NCBI GenBank assembly: GCA_023398105.1
Contig: JAEWST010000083.1
Span: forward strand, 1-47,005
Reading direction: 5' to 3'
Source: Bacillota bacterium
GTDB taxonomy: Bacteria; Bacillota; Clostridia; Acetivibrionales; DSM-1351
Length of the DNA stretch: 47,005 nt
Shown: piece by piece, positions 27,861-35,599 of the stretch
Layout of the letters: each line of letters opens with the position of its first letter
Position numbering within the stretch: the stretch's first letter is position 1
The notes under the pieces: model-generated
What the model was told of the DNA's origin: nothing
Databases searched by the model: none
Seen by the model: the letters and a program-made list of their open reading frames with translations, nothing else
Translations under genes and position numbers: made by a program

Positions 27861-30596
27861 TCAGTCCCCTATATATTCAAAAACAGGTCTAACACTTACA
27901 TTTGCATCAGGAATAAAGGTTATGCTTTCAGAGGTAGCTGTAACACCAGATATTCCTTCCCAATGATCAAACTCGTAGCCTCTATTCGGTACAGCATTTA
28001 ATGTCACAGGTACACCTTTGAAGTAAAGCCCTGTCCAATCGGATGGATTTGTAATTCCAGGCGTTGTAGCTTTAATATCTGTTGTGTTTACCTTAACATA
28101 CCCGTCTGTTGGATTGGTTTTTATATTGATTTCTGATGTTCCTGTAACTCCTTCGTTCTGGAATTTTTTTATAACATATTGTCTTATATAAGAAGGTCTC
28201 AGATTAGCATAGTTCTTTACAGTCTGAATATTAACATCCCAGATAGGATCACCCTCATACTCGCTTACTATATTGATAGCTCTCCACCTGTCGCTTTCTT
28301 CAGGCATTGCAGTTTCAATTACTGCCACTAATTCATCTACTCTTTCTTTTACTCTTGTAGAATTAAAGGATGAATTGAGTTGATCTGCAAAACAATTTAT
28401 AAATTGATTTCTAAACTCAGGATTTTTTATTAAAGTTTTAAGTAAAAATACAGCCCACGTATAATTTTGGTCAACGATAGTTCCTGATAATTTATCAGTA
28501 GTTGTGGCATATCTTATGGAGTCAAAAGATGGGCTTTGTTCTTGGAATCCAAAACCAAAATCAGTGTCCCTCAGCAGCCATCTCCATCTTCCATCCTGTC
28601 CCTTTGGTGCCTCTGGATGATAGTTACCATCCTCAGTCTTATATTTCCATATAGTTACATTGTTTCCTGGCCAGTCAGTATTACCGCAGATTATATTAAT
28701 TACATTATAGATAATATAGTTATCTATATCTATCTTAGTTTTAATATAATTATATACATCAGGATCTGTTATGTCATTATTTTCCAAATACTTAATCACA
28801 TCGTCTTGATATAGAGGACGATCGCTTTTCTCGCCTTCAAGTACATCTAGCGTATCATATACATCAAACATAACAACCTTATCCTTATCAAGATTATAGT
28901 GTGATTTCAGATAATCACTGTCGTAACGCTCCCTTATGTTGTATATGCCCCAGAATTCACCATCTAAGAACACCACCGATTGTCTGTAAGCCGTAGTATC
29001 TGTATCTAAATGTGATACAAGTCCTTGGGTTAAAATATCTCTAAACATCGTACCTGTCCAAGTACCGTCGTTTCCTGCATTTCTCAAAATCAATGTATCA
29101 AATTTATCCAGTTTTTTGCCGTTTGCCTTCTTTTTCAAACCAGGAAACACTTCGTATTCGAATTTGTTATTATCATCATATTCATGATCTGCCTTAAGTC
29201 TAAAGGATTTTTGAACATTTTTTCTTGACCAGCCTCCGTTTATGCGTAAACCGCTATACTGCGAAAAACCAAGTGTTCCATCCTTTTCAAAAAACTCAAT
29301 ATGTACTGGTCTTTCCCACTCTTTGCCTGTTTTCTCATAGTTTTCATTAACATATAATCCTGTTTCTTCATCGAAAAAATTGGCTTGATCTGTAACCAAA
29401 GATATAACAGGCAAATTATATCTAGTCATTATATTCCTATCTACAAAATATGAATTTGTAACTATCCTGCTTTTATTACTTCCATTTCTGATTGCAACTG
29501 CTTTTATAGTTGTACACTTAAAAACCTCACCTCTAGGTGGCTGCCATTCAGTCCATGGATCATTGGTTATATCAGATATCATAGAAAGAACATTTGGATC
29601 TCCTGCCCTGCTTTTAACCAATATTGGATCTGTGTATTCAAATGTTCCTTCGCTACCTGGAACTGGGTCTGAACCATTTAGTGTGTAATAAATTTTAGTA
29701 TCTGCTTCCTCTGTAGTCATTTGAAGATTAAATTCAGAAGTATAAAAACCTCCATTCTGTGAAAACACAGGTTCTTTTACAGCTACTGTCTCAGATGAAT
29801 AAACATTTTGCTCTGAAGGTGTTGGCTTAGAAAAAACTGCCCACTCTGATGAAGCATCAGTCTTGCGTCCATAAGACTCATTATCCTTTAATACATCAAC
29901 TACTACTGTATCAACCGTTCTCCCGTAAGGCGTTCTTAGTGTTATTGTTTCTCCTGAAGCACTTAATTTAAAATGTGCGTGTAACTGACCATCTTTTGCA
30001 ACTTTATTCTTATCTGATGCCCACACAAGTAAATGCCCCTTTGCTGGAACAACTCCTGCAGGAAATACCCATGAACTATTTGAATCTGATATAATATAGC
30101 CTGTTAAATCAATAGCTTTTGAGCCTGAGTTATAAAGCTCTATCCAGTCGGAATATGCCCCTCCCAGACTTCCGCTATCAACATCATCAACATCTCCATC
30201 CCTTAATGTAGCAGTATTAGCAGTCATTACCTCGTTTATTAAAAGTGTTTGAACAGCTTCTTCTACAGGCAGGTCTCTTATTGTTCCTAGTAAGTACATT
30301 TTCATTATTGCCAAATCAATAGCATTAATGCTATTATCCCTGTTTAGGTCGCCAACAGCCAAATCATCATCATCAGTTAAATCCATAAGAATTCCAAGAA
30401 GGTAAGCTTTTAAACGAGCAAAGTCTAACGCATCCACACCTTTGTCACCGTTTAAATCTCCAACCACAATAGAATTGGAATTAGCTGCCATATTTCCCGT
30501 TTCTGCTGCAAATACATTGCAATTAGTTCCTAATGCAAATGTTGCTTGAGAACTTACAATTAATGATAGAACAATAGCCGTCAATTTCTTTCTCAT
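27861..30596 (-). CDS. Cellulosomal dockerin-lamin-tail-CotH kinase protein (paralogue 3)
   Basis: The 911-residue protein follows the same plan as paralogue 2: signal peptide (1-31), dockerin (about 46-110; loops DLNGDKGVDALD and DLNRDNSINAID), lamin-tail domain (about 117-245), chitobiase/HEX-like domain, CotH kinase domain (YSGLRINGGWSRKNVQKSFR, GIYNIRERYDSDYL, WRWLLRDTDFGFGF) and C-terminal InlB-like repeat. In the second calcium loop a usual Gly is replaced (DLNRDNS), which is tolerated in dockerins. It shares its 5' leader and SD with paralogue 2 and appears to be the first gene of the tandem cluster. Separate terminators and 750 bp before the next gene suggest individual transcripts. 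Confidence 0.92.
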   Translation of the reverse strand: MRKKLTAIVLSLIVSSQATFALGTNCNVFAAETGNMAANSNSIVVGDLNGDKGVDALDFARLKAYLLGILMDLTDDDDLAVGDLNRDNSINAIDLAIMKMYLLGTIRDLPVEEAVQTLLINEVMTANTATLRDGDVDDVDSGSLGGAYSDWIELYNSGSKAIDLTGYIISDSNSSWVFPAGVVPAKGHLLVWASDKNKVAKDGQLHAHFKLSASGETITLRTPYGRTVDTVVVDVLKDNESYGRKTDASSEWAVFSKPTPSEQNVYSSETVAVKEPVFSQNGGFYTSEFNLQMTTEEADTKIYYTLNGSDPVPGSEGTFEYTDPILVKSRAGDPNVLSMISDITNDPWTEWQPPRGEVFKCTTIKAVAIRNGSNKSRIVTNSYFVDRNIMTRYNLPVISLVTDQANFFDEETGLYVNENYEKTGKEWERPVHIEFFEKDGTLGFSQYSGLRINGGWSRKNVQKSFRLKADHEYDDNNKFEYEVFPGLKKKANGKKLDKFDTLILRNAGNDGTWTGTMFRDILTQGLVSHLDTDTTAYRQSVVFLDGEFWGIYNIRERYDSDYLKSHYNLDKDKVVMFDVYDTLDVLEGEKSDRPLYQDDVIKYLENNDITDPDVYNYIKTKIDIDNYIIYNVINIICGNTDWPGNNVTIWKYKTEDGNYHPEAPKGQDGRWRWLLRDTDFGFGFQEQSPSFDSIRYATTTDKLSGTIVDQNYTWAVFLLKTLIKNPEFRNQFINCFADQLNSSFNSTRVKERVDELVAVIETAMPEESDRWRAINIVSEYEGDPIWDVNIQTVKNYANLRPSYIRQYVIKKFQNEGVTGTSEINIKTNPTDGYVKVNTTDIKATTPGITNPSDWTGLYFKGVPVTLNAVPNRGYEFDHWEGISGVTATSESITFIPDANVSVRPVFEYIGD

Positions 30597-30740
30597 AAAA
30601 TATCCCCCTTTAAATAAATTTTATAAAACTTAATAGAATATCTTTTTATCTAACAATAGGCATGGTTATAGCTTCTATCCTAATTGTTGTTATCTATAAA
30701 GTCTTATAAATCAATTATATATTTTTTTATGTATAATTGT
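30597..30740 (-). promoter_or_regulatory. Conserved 5' leader/promoter block of CotH paralogue 3
   Basis: Counterpart of the block before paralogue 2, with the core AACAACAATTAGGATAGAAG, an upstream ATAAGACTTTATAG and the SD AAAGGGGGATATTTT. Conservation in non-coding DNA between two diverged paralogues suggests a retained regulatory role. Confidence 0.5.
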
Positions 30741-30916
30741 CAATATTTGTTATTTATTGTTGAAATTATCATAATGTATTAAGTATTATAATTATGTTAT
30801 TTTACTAATCTTATAAAGTTTTCAAGAATATAAAGCAGTAATTTTAAAAGCCATGAATTGTATGTAATTCATTGATGAGCTCAAAAGCACATCATTTATT
30901 TAAATACCACCCATAT

Positions 30917-31012
30917 CGGCAAAAAACGCTTGCGTTTTTTGAAACTGGAAATTGCACCATGAAAAGTACCCGCCACTTATAGAAGTGGGGGACATTTTCT
31001 TGCCTCGTTATA
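30917..31012 (+). repeat. Dispersed MITE-like repeat, copy E (internally deleted)
   Basis: It starts in the internal hairpin, CAAAAAACGC/GCGTTTTTTG (30920-30941, perfect 10 bp), and continues with the first arm of the second hairpin (GGAAATTGCACCATG). It then jumps to the right end (CCCGCCACTTATAGAAGTGG...GCCTCGTTATA). The hairpin stem differs from copy A at two base pairs, each compensated on the other arm. Confidence 0.75.
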
Positions 31013-31090
31013 AAGTTTAGTGTGAGTCTTTTTAATATTCATGTTAATGTAACCAAATTATATATTTTTGCAGACGCTTGGAGTATAAAA

Positions 31091-31126
31091 AAGCCATGAA
31101 GTGTAAAATAATCAGCTTCATGGCTT
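31091..31126 (-). terminator. Rho-independent terminator of the 55-residue protein gene
   Basis: A perfect 11-bp stem AAGCCATGAAG/CTTCATGGCTT with a 14-nt loop is followed in the minus direction by TTTTTT. It lies about 120 nt past the stop at 31249. Confidence 0.75.
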
Positions 31127-31212
31127 AAATAAATATATCGTTTTTTTCATTTTGCATTAATATTTACCTCACTTTTGTATTTACTAAAGTCAATAACGTG
31201 TCTCAAAAACGT

Positions 31213-31240
31213 CATGTTAGTACAAACTATATTTTCGAGG
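31213..31240. repeat. Isolated fragment of the dispersed repeat's internal module
   Basis: CATGTTAGTACAAACTATAT, then TTTCGAGG, matches the second half of the internal hairpin module, closest to the fragment at 35491-35558 (CATGTTAGTACCAATTTG on its minus strand). No repeat ends are nearby. Confidence 0.45.
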
Positions 31241-31248
31241 TTTTCAAG

Positions 31249-31416
31249 CTAAACTTTTGTATCAAAGCTCTGATTCGTCTTTTGCTTTAGGGTATTTGCA
31301 AAATCATTTTTTTTATTTCCCTCATCTCTTCTTTTATCATCTGTTTTTGTTTCCTTACGATTGAAAGCATTTACTCGTGTTATAGGTGAAACGGCAGCTA
31401 CTCTAGTCATATCCAT
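31249..31416 (-). CDS. Small hydrophilic protein of unknown function (55 aa)
   Basis: ATG at 31416 follows AGAGGGGGTG. The product begins MDMTRVAAVSPITRVNAFNR, has a highly charged Lys/Arg/Asp-rich middle (KETKTDDKRRDEGNKKND) and ends FANTLKQKTNQSFDTKV. There is no signal or membrane segment. The terminator at 31091-31126 fits it. The family is not recognised with certainty; small proteins of this V-x-P-I-x-R-V-N type do occur in Clostridia. It is called from RBS, terminator and protein-like composition. Confidence 0.55.
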   Translation of the reverse strand: MDMTRVAAVSPITRVNAFNRKETKTDDKRRDEGNKKNDFANTLKQKTNQSFDTKV

Positions 31417-31619
31417 AATGAGCACCCCCTCTGTTCATCTATTAAAATCATGTTTAAACTGCAAAAATCGGGTTTTAAACTAGAAGTATCTTCCTACTAT
31501 GTATATCGGCAAATAAGTTAATTGTCATAAGTTGGTTTGGTTTCTACGGTACCATTATCTAGAGAAGTTATTTTTTGAAGTTCGCCTACACAAACACTAT
31601 AAAAACCTAATTAGTCAAA

Positions 31620-31651
31620 CAGCGCTTATCATTTTATTTTAATAAGCGCTG
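31620..31651. terminator. Hairpin, possible terminator of the 57-residue membrane protein gene
   Basis: A perfect 10-bp stem CAGCGCTTAT/ATAAGCGCTG with a 12-nt loop, about 105 nt after the stop at 31758. The T-run is weak in both directions. Confidence 0.4.
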
Positions 31652-31757
31652 TAATCTAAAAAAATGCGTTTGTAGTAATGAAAGCTTTGATGAATAAGCA
31701 TAAACTTATATAAACCAAATCTCAAATTAAGTATTTCTAAATATTCCCCCTCTAAAA

Positions 31758-31931
31758 TTAGAATTTTCGAGAAGAAGTCTTATTGATTAGTCTAAATACA
31801 ATATATCCAATAAGTGCCAAGAAAGCTAATGGTATTAATGCACCAAGCACAGCTCCTAATATCCTTAATGCAACAAATCCTAAAATTACCAATAAAATAA
31901 CAGTTATTACTTTTTTAAATGTATTATTCAT
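31758..31931 (-). CDS. Small membrane protein of unknown function (57 aa)
   Basis: The 57-codon frame from the ATG at 31931 encodes MNNTFKKVITVILLVILGFV, a Gly/Ala/Leu-rich hydrophobic segment (about 8-48, enough for two membrane passes) and a basic tail NKTSSRKF. A short positively charged N-terminus, long hydrophobic core and basic C-terminus are typical of small integral membrane proteins. The SD is weak (GAAG). No family is assigned. Confidence 0.5.
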   Translation of the reverse strand: MNNTFKKVITVILLVILGFVALRILGAVLGALIPLAFLALIGYIVFRLINKTSSRKF

Positions 31932-32321
31932 AATATTTCTTCATGCCCACATTTAAAAACCAACTCATGTGTCAGCATGAAATCGAACCTCCTTTATATT
32001 TTTTTGTCAACATTGTCTTCATTTATGTTATACATAAATTATACACCTGCAAATAAATTCTGTCTATATAATCCTAAATATTTTTTAATATTTTTTATTG
32101 ATTTATTAATTATTTTAATTTTTCAATCAATTTCATTAATACTTTATATGTTTGTTTATAAACAGAAGTCTTTATATTCAACTTTCGCACATAAGTCTAT
32201 TTGGACTAATCAATGCTTTGTTGCCAAAATAATTCTCAGCGATTTAGCCGCCTCGCATATTCACCATCCATGGTTCATAGTTATTTTCTAGTTAGGAAAG
32301 TTGAAAAAGTTACAATGATTT
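31932..32321. other. Intergenic region before the cysteine desulfurase-like gene
   Basis: About 390 bp. A 104-codon plus-strand frame (31977-32291) is hydrophobic but lacks an RBS and has the composition of random AT-rich DNA; it is not called. Nothing else is recognised. Confidence 0.4.
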
Positions 32322-33473
32322 TTATCTGCTTTTTTTATAAGCTATTTTATTCATAGCTATTATTGCTCTATCAATATCATTTATCGAATTAAAATAACCT
32401 ACACTCATACGAACAATACCAGTCCTTTGTGTTCTAAAATGATTATGTGCCAGCGGTGCACAATGCAGTCCCGCTCTACATGCAATTCCATAATTTCTGT
32501 CAAGCTCTTCACATATTTCAGAGGAGTCTATTCCTTTGACATTGAATGCAATTATACCTGAATTCTCAGCTATGTTTTGAGAACTATAGAATATTATGTG
32601 ACGATTTTGATATAGTCCTTCATGTAATCTCTTAATAAGTAAATCTTTTTTGGACTTTATTGCAGCCTCACCAGTTTTTTCAATAAATTCTATTCCAGCA
32701 CCCAAGCCAACAATTCCTGGGGTGTTAAGGGTTCCACTCTCATATTTATCAGGCATAATATCGGGTTGATATAAAATTCCTGATTTACTTCCAGTCCCTC
32801 CACTCATTAACGGTTTCAACGCAACACCAGAGGCTACATACAAACCTCCCGCACCCTGTGGTCCCATAAGTCCCTTATGACCTGGAAATGCAACCATACT
32901 TGCATATTGCTTACCTAAATCAATTTTAATAGAGCCTATTCCCTGAGAAGCATCAATCAGATACAATATTCCTTTATCCCTTGCAATTTCGCCTATCTCT
33001 TTTATAGGCATAATAATTCCATTCACATTAGAGGATAAAGTACAGACTATCAATCGAGTTTTTCTCTCTATGCTCTTTCTAATCTGAGCAGGATCAATTC
33101 TCCCCTGCTCATCACCACTAACTATTGTAAGCTTGATTCCTTGATATTTCTCCAGTGTTTTGAGAGGTCTTAATACAGAATTGTGCTCCATGCATGTTGT
33201 AATTACATGGTCACCTTGTGACAAGCACCCACAAATGGCAATATTCAATGCCTCTGTTGCGTTTTTTGTAAAACAAACATTTAGAAAATCCTTTATATTA
33301 AGCAGTTTTGCTATATGTTCACGTGTTACTGTGACTGCCGTTGCACTTTGTACAGACATTGCGTGGCTACCTCTTCCAGGGTTAGAACAATATGTTCTCA
33401 TACACCTATCCATTTCTGCATATACATTTTCAGGCTTAGGGAATGATGTTGCTGCATTGTCCAAATAAATCAT
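32322..33473 (-). CDS. Cysteine desulfurase-family PLP enzyme (class V aminotransferase)
   Basis: The 383-residue cytoplasmic protein would abstract sulfur from cysteine (or selenocysteine) using PLP. It starts MIYLDNAATSFPKPENV and contains NATEALN (about 71-77), the histidine of MEHNSVLRPL (about 97), the cofactor Asp in LIDASQGIG (about 174), Lys200 in the Schiff-base motif FPGHKG, and the persulfide loop CRAGLHCAPLAH near the C-terminus. The ATG at 33473 is chosen because GGGAGG lies 5 nt upstream and the family starts there; an extension to 33530 has no SD. No iscU or other Fe-S gene is adjacent. It belongs to the stand-alone CsdA-like subgroup common in Clostridia, so the acceptor is unknown. 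Confidence 0.88.
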   Translation of the reverse strand: MIYLDNAATSFPKPENVYAEMDRCMRTYCSNPGRGSHAMSVQSATAVTVTREHIAKLLNIKDFLNVCFTKNATEALNIAICGCLSQGDHVITTCMEHNSVLRPLKTLEKYQGIKLTIVSGDEQGRIDPAQIRKSIERKTRLIVCTLSSNVNGIIMPIKEIGEIARDKGILYLIDASQGIGSIKIDLGKQYASMVAFPGHKGLMGPQGAGGLYVASGVALKPLMSGGTGSKSGILYQPDIMPDKYESGTLNTPGIVGLGAGIEFIEKTGEAAIKSKKDLLIKRLHEGLYQNRHIIFYSSQNIAENSGIIAFNVKGIDSSEICEELDRNYGIACRAGLHCAPLAHNHFRTQRTGIVRMSVGYFNSINDIDRAIIAMNKIAYKKSR

Positions 33474-33605
33474 ATTAACCTCCCTGAACTTCATAACTAT
33501 ACCTTTAAAAATACTTAATATAATTTGCATTTAAATACAGGATTTTATTATTTATAGCCTCATTTAAAAAAAATAATATAAATACAAAATGGTATTACTA
33601 ATATA

Positions 33606-33780
33606 TTATGAAGTTAGAGTTGATATGTTTACAAAATTCATCCTCAGCGTATTTTCATGTCCTCCATTTGGAACATAGAGCTTCTTAATGCCCTCTATAT
33701 CCCACTTATTTAGTTCAGATATCATTATATCCCGTTTCCTTTTGTATTTGCATCTTATGCTTTCTAAATCCTCTCATACC
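33606..33780 (-). pseudogene. Unidentified coding remnant, frameshifted
   Basis: One minus-strand frame reads GMRGFRKHKMQIQKETGYND and stops. A second, overlapping frame continues ISELNKWDIEGIKKLYVPNG, then GHENTLRMNFVN, to a TAA at 33606. Both pieces look protein-like and are joined by a frameshift, suggesting the C-terminal tail of a decayed gene. The family is not recognised. Confidence 0.35.
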
Positions 33781-34015
33781 GATAGACTTTTAAGTGATAA
33801 AGACGATTTAATACTTAACACTTAAAAATTGTAGGTGCTTATACTTTGGAAAGATTATCTGTACATTTAATTACAAAATAATATATAATCAACTATGAAT
33901 CTTTTATTTTCCATGTGATTTTTTGATTTTTACATTCATTTTATTAAAATACAATTAAACTATAGACTTTTATTTTTAAAAGTAGCATAATAAAACTTGT
34001 AATTTTAAAAATTAA

Positions 34016-34041
34016 TTGATTGTTGTTTCAAATACAATCAA
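34016..34041. promoter_or_regulatory. Dyad TTGATTGT/ACAATCAA upstream of ilvE
   Basis: A perfect 8-bp dyad with a 10-nt spacer lies 39 nt before the ilvE start. It may be an operator or a short mRNA hairpin; AT-rich dyads arise easily by chance in this genome. Confidence 0.3.
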
Positions 34042-34079
34042 ATTAAAATATTTTAACAATTATGAAGGGAGTAATTTTA

Positions 34080-35147
34080 ATGAATATTTCTATTACTAAA
34101 ACAACAAATCCAAAGCAGAAACCAGATCAAAACAATTTGGGCTTCGGAATACATTTCACAGATCATATGTTTATTATGGATTACGATGAAGGTCAAGGCT
34201 GGCATGATGCTCGAATAGTACCTTACGGTCCTTTAGCAGTAGATCCTTCTGCAATGGCTTTGCATTATGGTCAAGCAATTTTTGAGGGCTTAAAAGCATA
34301 CAGAACAGCAAGTGGAGAAGTTTTACTTTTTAGACCCGAGAAGAATATGCAAAGAGTAAACAATTCAAATAGACTTTTATGTATTCCAGAAATCAATGTT
34401 GATGACTGCGTACAAGCTATAAAAGAAATTGTACGTGTAGATGCAGATTGGATTCCAAGCGCTCCTGGCACATCCTTATATATCCGTCCATTTATATTTG
34501 CTTCAGAGCCTGCACTTGGTGTAAGGCCATCACATTCATACCATTTTATAATTATACTTTCACCTGTTGGAGCTTATTACAAAGAAGGTATAAATCCTGT
34601 AAAGATTTATGTAGAAAGCAACTATGTTCGTGCAGTAAGAGGCGGACTTGGCGAAGCAAAGACAGTTGCAAACTATGCAGCTAGCTTAAAAGCACAGGTT
34701 GAAGCAAAGAATGAAGGCTATACGCAAGTTTTATGGTTAGATGGTGTAGAAAAGAAATATGTTGAAGAAGTTGGAACAATGAATGTATTCTTCAAAATTG
34801 ATGGAGAAGTTGTTACTCCTGCACTTACAGGCACTATTCTTCCTGGTATTACTCGTATGTCAAGCATTGAGCTATTGAAAAAAGCTGGTATACCTGTATC
34901 TGAACGCAAAATAACAATACAGGAGATTTATGATGCTCATGCCGCAGGTAAGTTGGAAGAAGCATTTGGTACTGGTACTGCTGCTGTAATTTCACCTATT
35001 GGCGAATTCAGTTGGAATGGAAATATTATAAAAGTTAACGATGGCAAAATAGGAGAAGTTTCTCAGAAGATATATGACACAATTACAGGTATTCAAAGCG
35101 GAGAATTAGAAGATACTTTTGGTTGGACTCAAAAGGTTGACCTATAA
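34080..35147 (+). CDS. ilvE: Branched-chain amino-acid aminotransferase
   Basis: The 355-residue PLP fold-type IV enzyme transfers the amino group between glutamate and the 2-oxo acids of leucine, isoleucine and valine, the last step of their synthesis. Motifs are HYGQAIFEGLKAYR (about 62-75), YIRPFIFASEPALGV (about 134-148), Lys194 in GEAKTVANYAASL, EVGTMNVFF and TGTILPGITR. Length and motifs match the long BCAT subfamily (IlvE/BAT type). The ATG at 34080 is used because AAGGGAG lies 8 nt upstream; the earlier ATG at 34062 would place that SD inside the coding sequence. It is monocistronic, and its terminator (35341-35397) is separated from the stop by repeat copy F. Confidence 0.93.
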   Translation: MNISITKTTNPKQKPDQNNLGFGIHFTDHMFIMDYDEGQGWHDARIVPYGPLAVDPSAMALHYGQAIFEGLKAYRTASGEVLLFRPEKNMQRVNNSNRLLCIPEINVDDCVQAIKEIVRVDADWIPSAPGTSLYIRPFIFASEPALGVRPSHSYHFIIILSPVGAYYKEGINPVKIYVESNYVRAVRGGLGEAKTVANYAASLKAQVEAKNEGYTQVLWLDGVEKKYVEEVGTMNVFFKIDGEVVTPALTGTILPGITRMSSIELLKKAGIPVSERKITIQEIYDAHAAGKLEEAFGTGTAAVISPIGEFSWNGNIIKVNDGKIGEVSQKIYDTITGIQSGELEDTFGWTQKVDL

Positions 35148-35159
35148 TAGCTGACTCGT

Positions 35160-35314
35160 TATAATGCCTAGATTCAAAATGAAATTTTTCGATTGTAGAA
35201 AAATCTCATTACATCAGCGGCGTTTCATCGAGGCGGGAGATATTCTCACCGCCTGATAACCAAAGTAGCACCCGCCACTTATAGAAGTGGGAGACATTTT
35301 CTTGCCTCGTTATA
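35160..35314 (+). repeat. Dispersed MITE-like repeat, copy F (complete short form)
   Basis: 155 bp from TATAATGCC to GCCTCGTTATA, beginning 12 bp after the ilvE stop. Predicted folds include GGCGGGAGA/TCTC-CCGCC (about 35233-35252) and CCACTT-ATAG-AAGTGG near the right end. The 11-mer CTCGTTATAAT occurs at both edges (35155-35165 and 35306-35316), perhaps a trace of the insertion event. Confidence 0.8.
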
Positions 35315-35340
35315 ATTATTTTATAAAACAAATACAAAGC

Positions 35341-35397
35341 CAGTCCCTGTTTATGGATGTTTATTCATAAGCAAGGACTGTTTTTTTGCCGAAAAAA
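35341..35397 (+). terminator. Rho-independent terminator of ilvE
   Basis: CAGTCC (35341-35346) pairs with GGACTG (35385-35390), with an inner TTATG/CATAA extension, followed by seven T residues. It is the first T-tailed hairpin after ilvE on the plus strand. Confidence 0.7.
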
Positions 35398-35490
35398 CTA
35401 TAATAAATTCCTATACTCTAAATTAAAGTGGAAAAGTTTAGCTTTTAGTTATAATACTTAACTCTAGCGTATATATTTCTAAATGGATAA

Positions 35491-35558
35491 ACTCGAAATT
35501 CAAATTGGTACTAACATGGTGCATTTTCGAGTATTAAAAACCAACAAGTGTGTTTTTG
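35491..35558 (-). repeat. Isolated internal module of the dispersed repeat, upstream of ylbJ
   Basis: On the minus strand it reads ACTCGAAAATGCACCATG with the closing arm GAATTTCGAGT, homologous to GCTCGAAAATGCACCTTG...ATTTTCGAGC of copy A, plus a degenerate copy of the first hairpin. The outer base pair is A-T here and G-C in copy A. It overlaps the open frame upstream of ylbJ. Confidence 0.6.
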
Positions 35559-35599
35559 TTAGTATGATTGAAACTATAAAAGAAAGCGCGAGGGGTAAT

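Larger units (their letters stand above)
33474..34079. other. Intergenic region with a gene remnant, before ilvE
   Basis: About 600 bp. It holds the coding remnant 33606-33780, a 9-bp hairpin (TTTTAAGTG/CACTTAAAA, 33788-33827) and an 8-bp dyad near the ilvE start. No T-box signature (AGGGTGGNACCGCG) is present. Confidence 0.5.

Noticed and set aside
31977..32291. 104-codon hydrophobic plus-strand frame
   Set aside because: No ribosome binding site, and composition (Phe, Ile, Leu, Tyr) as expected from AT-rich non-coding DNA; no family resemblance.
33840..34079. Possible T-box leader before ilvE
   Set aside because: No AGGGTGG antiterminator sequence, specifier stem or terminator is visible.
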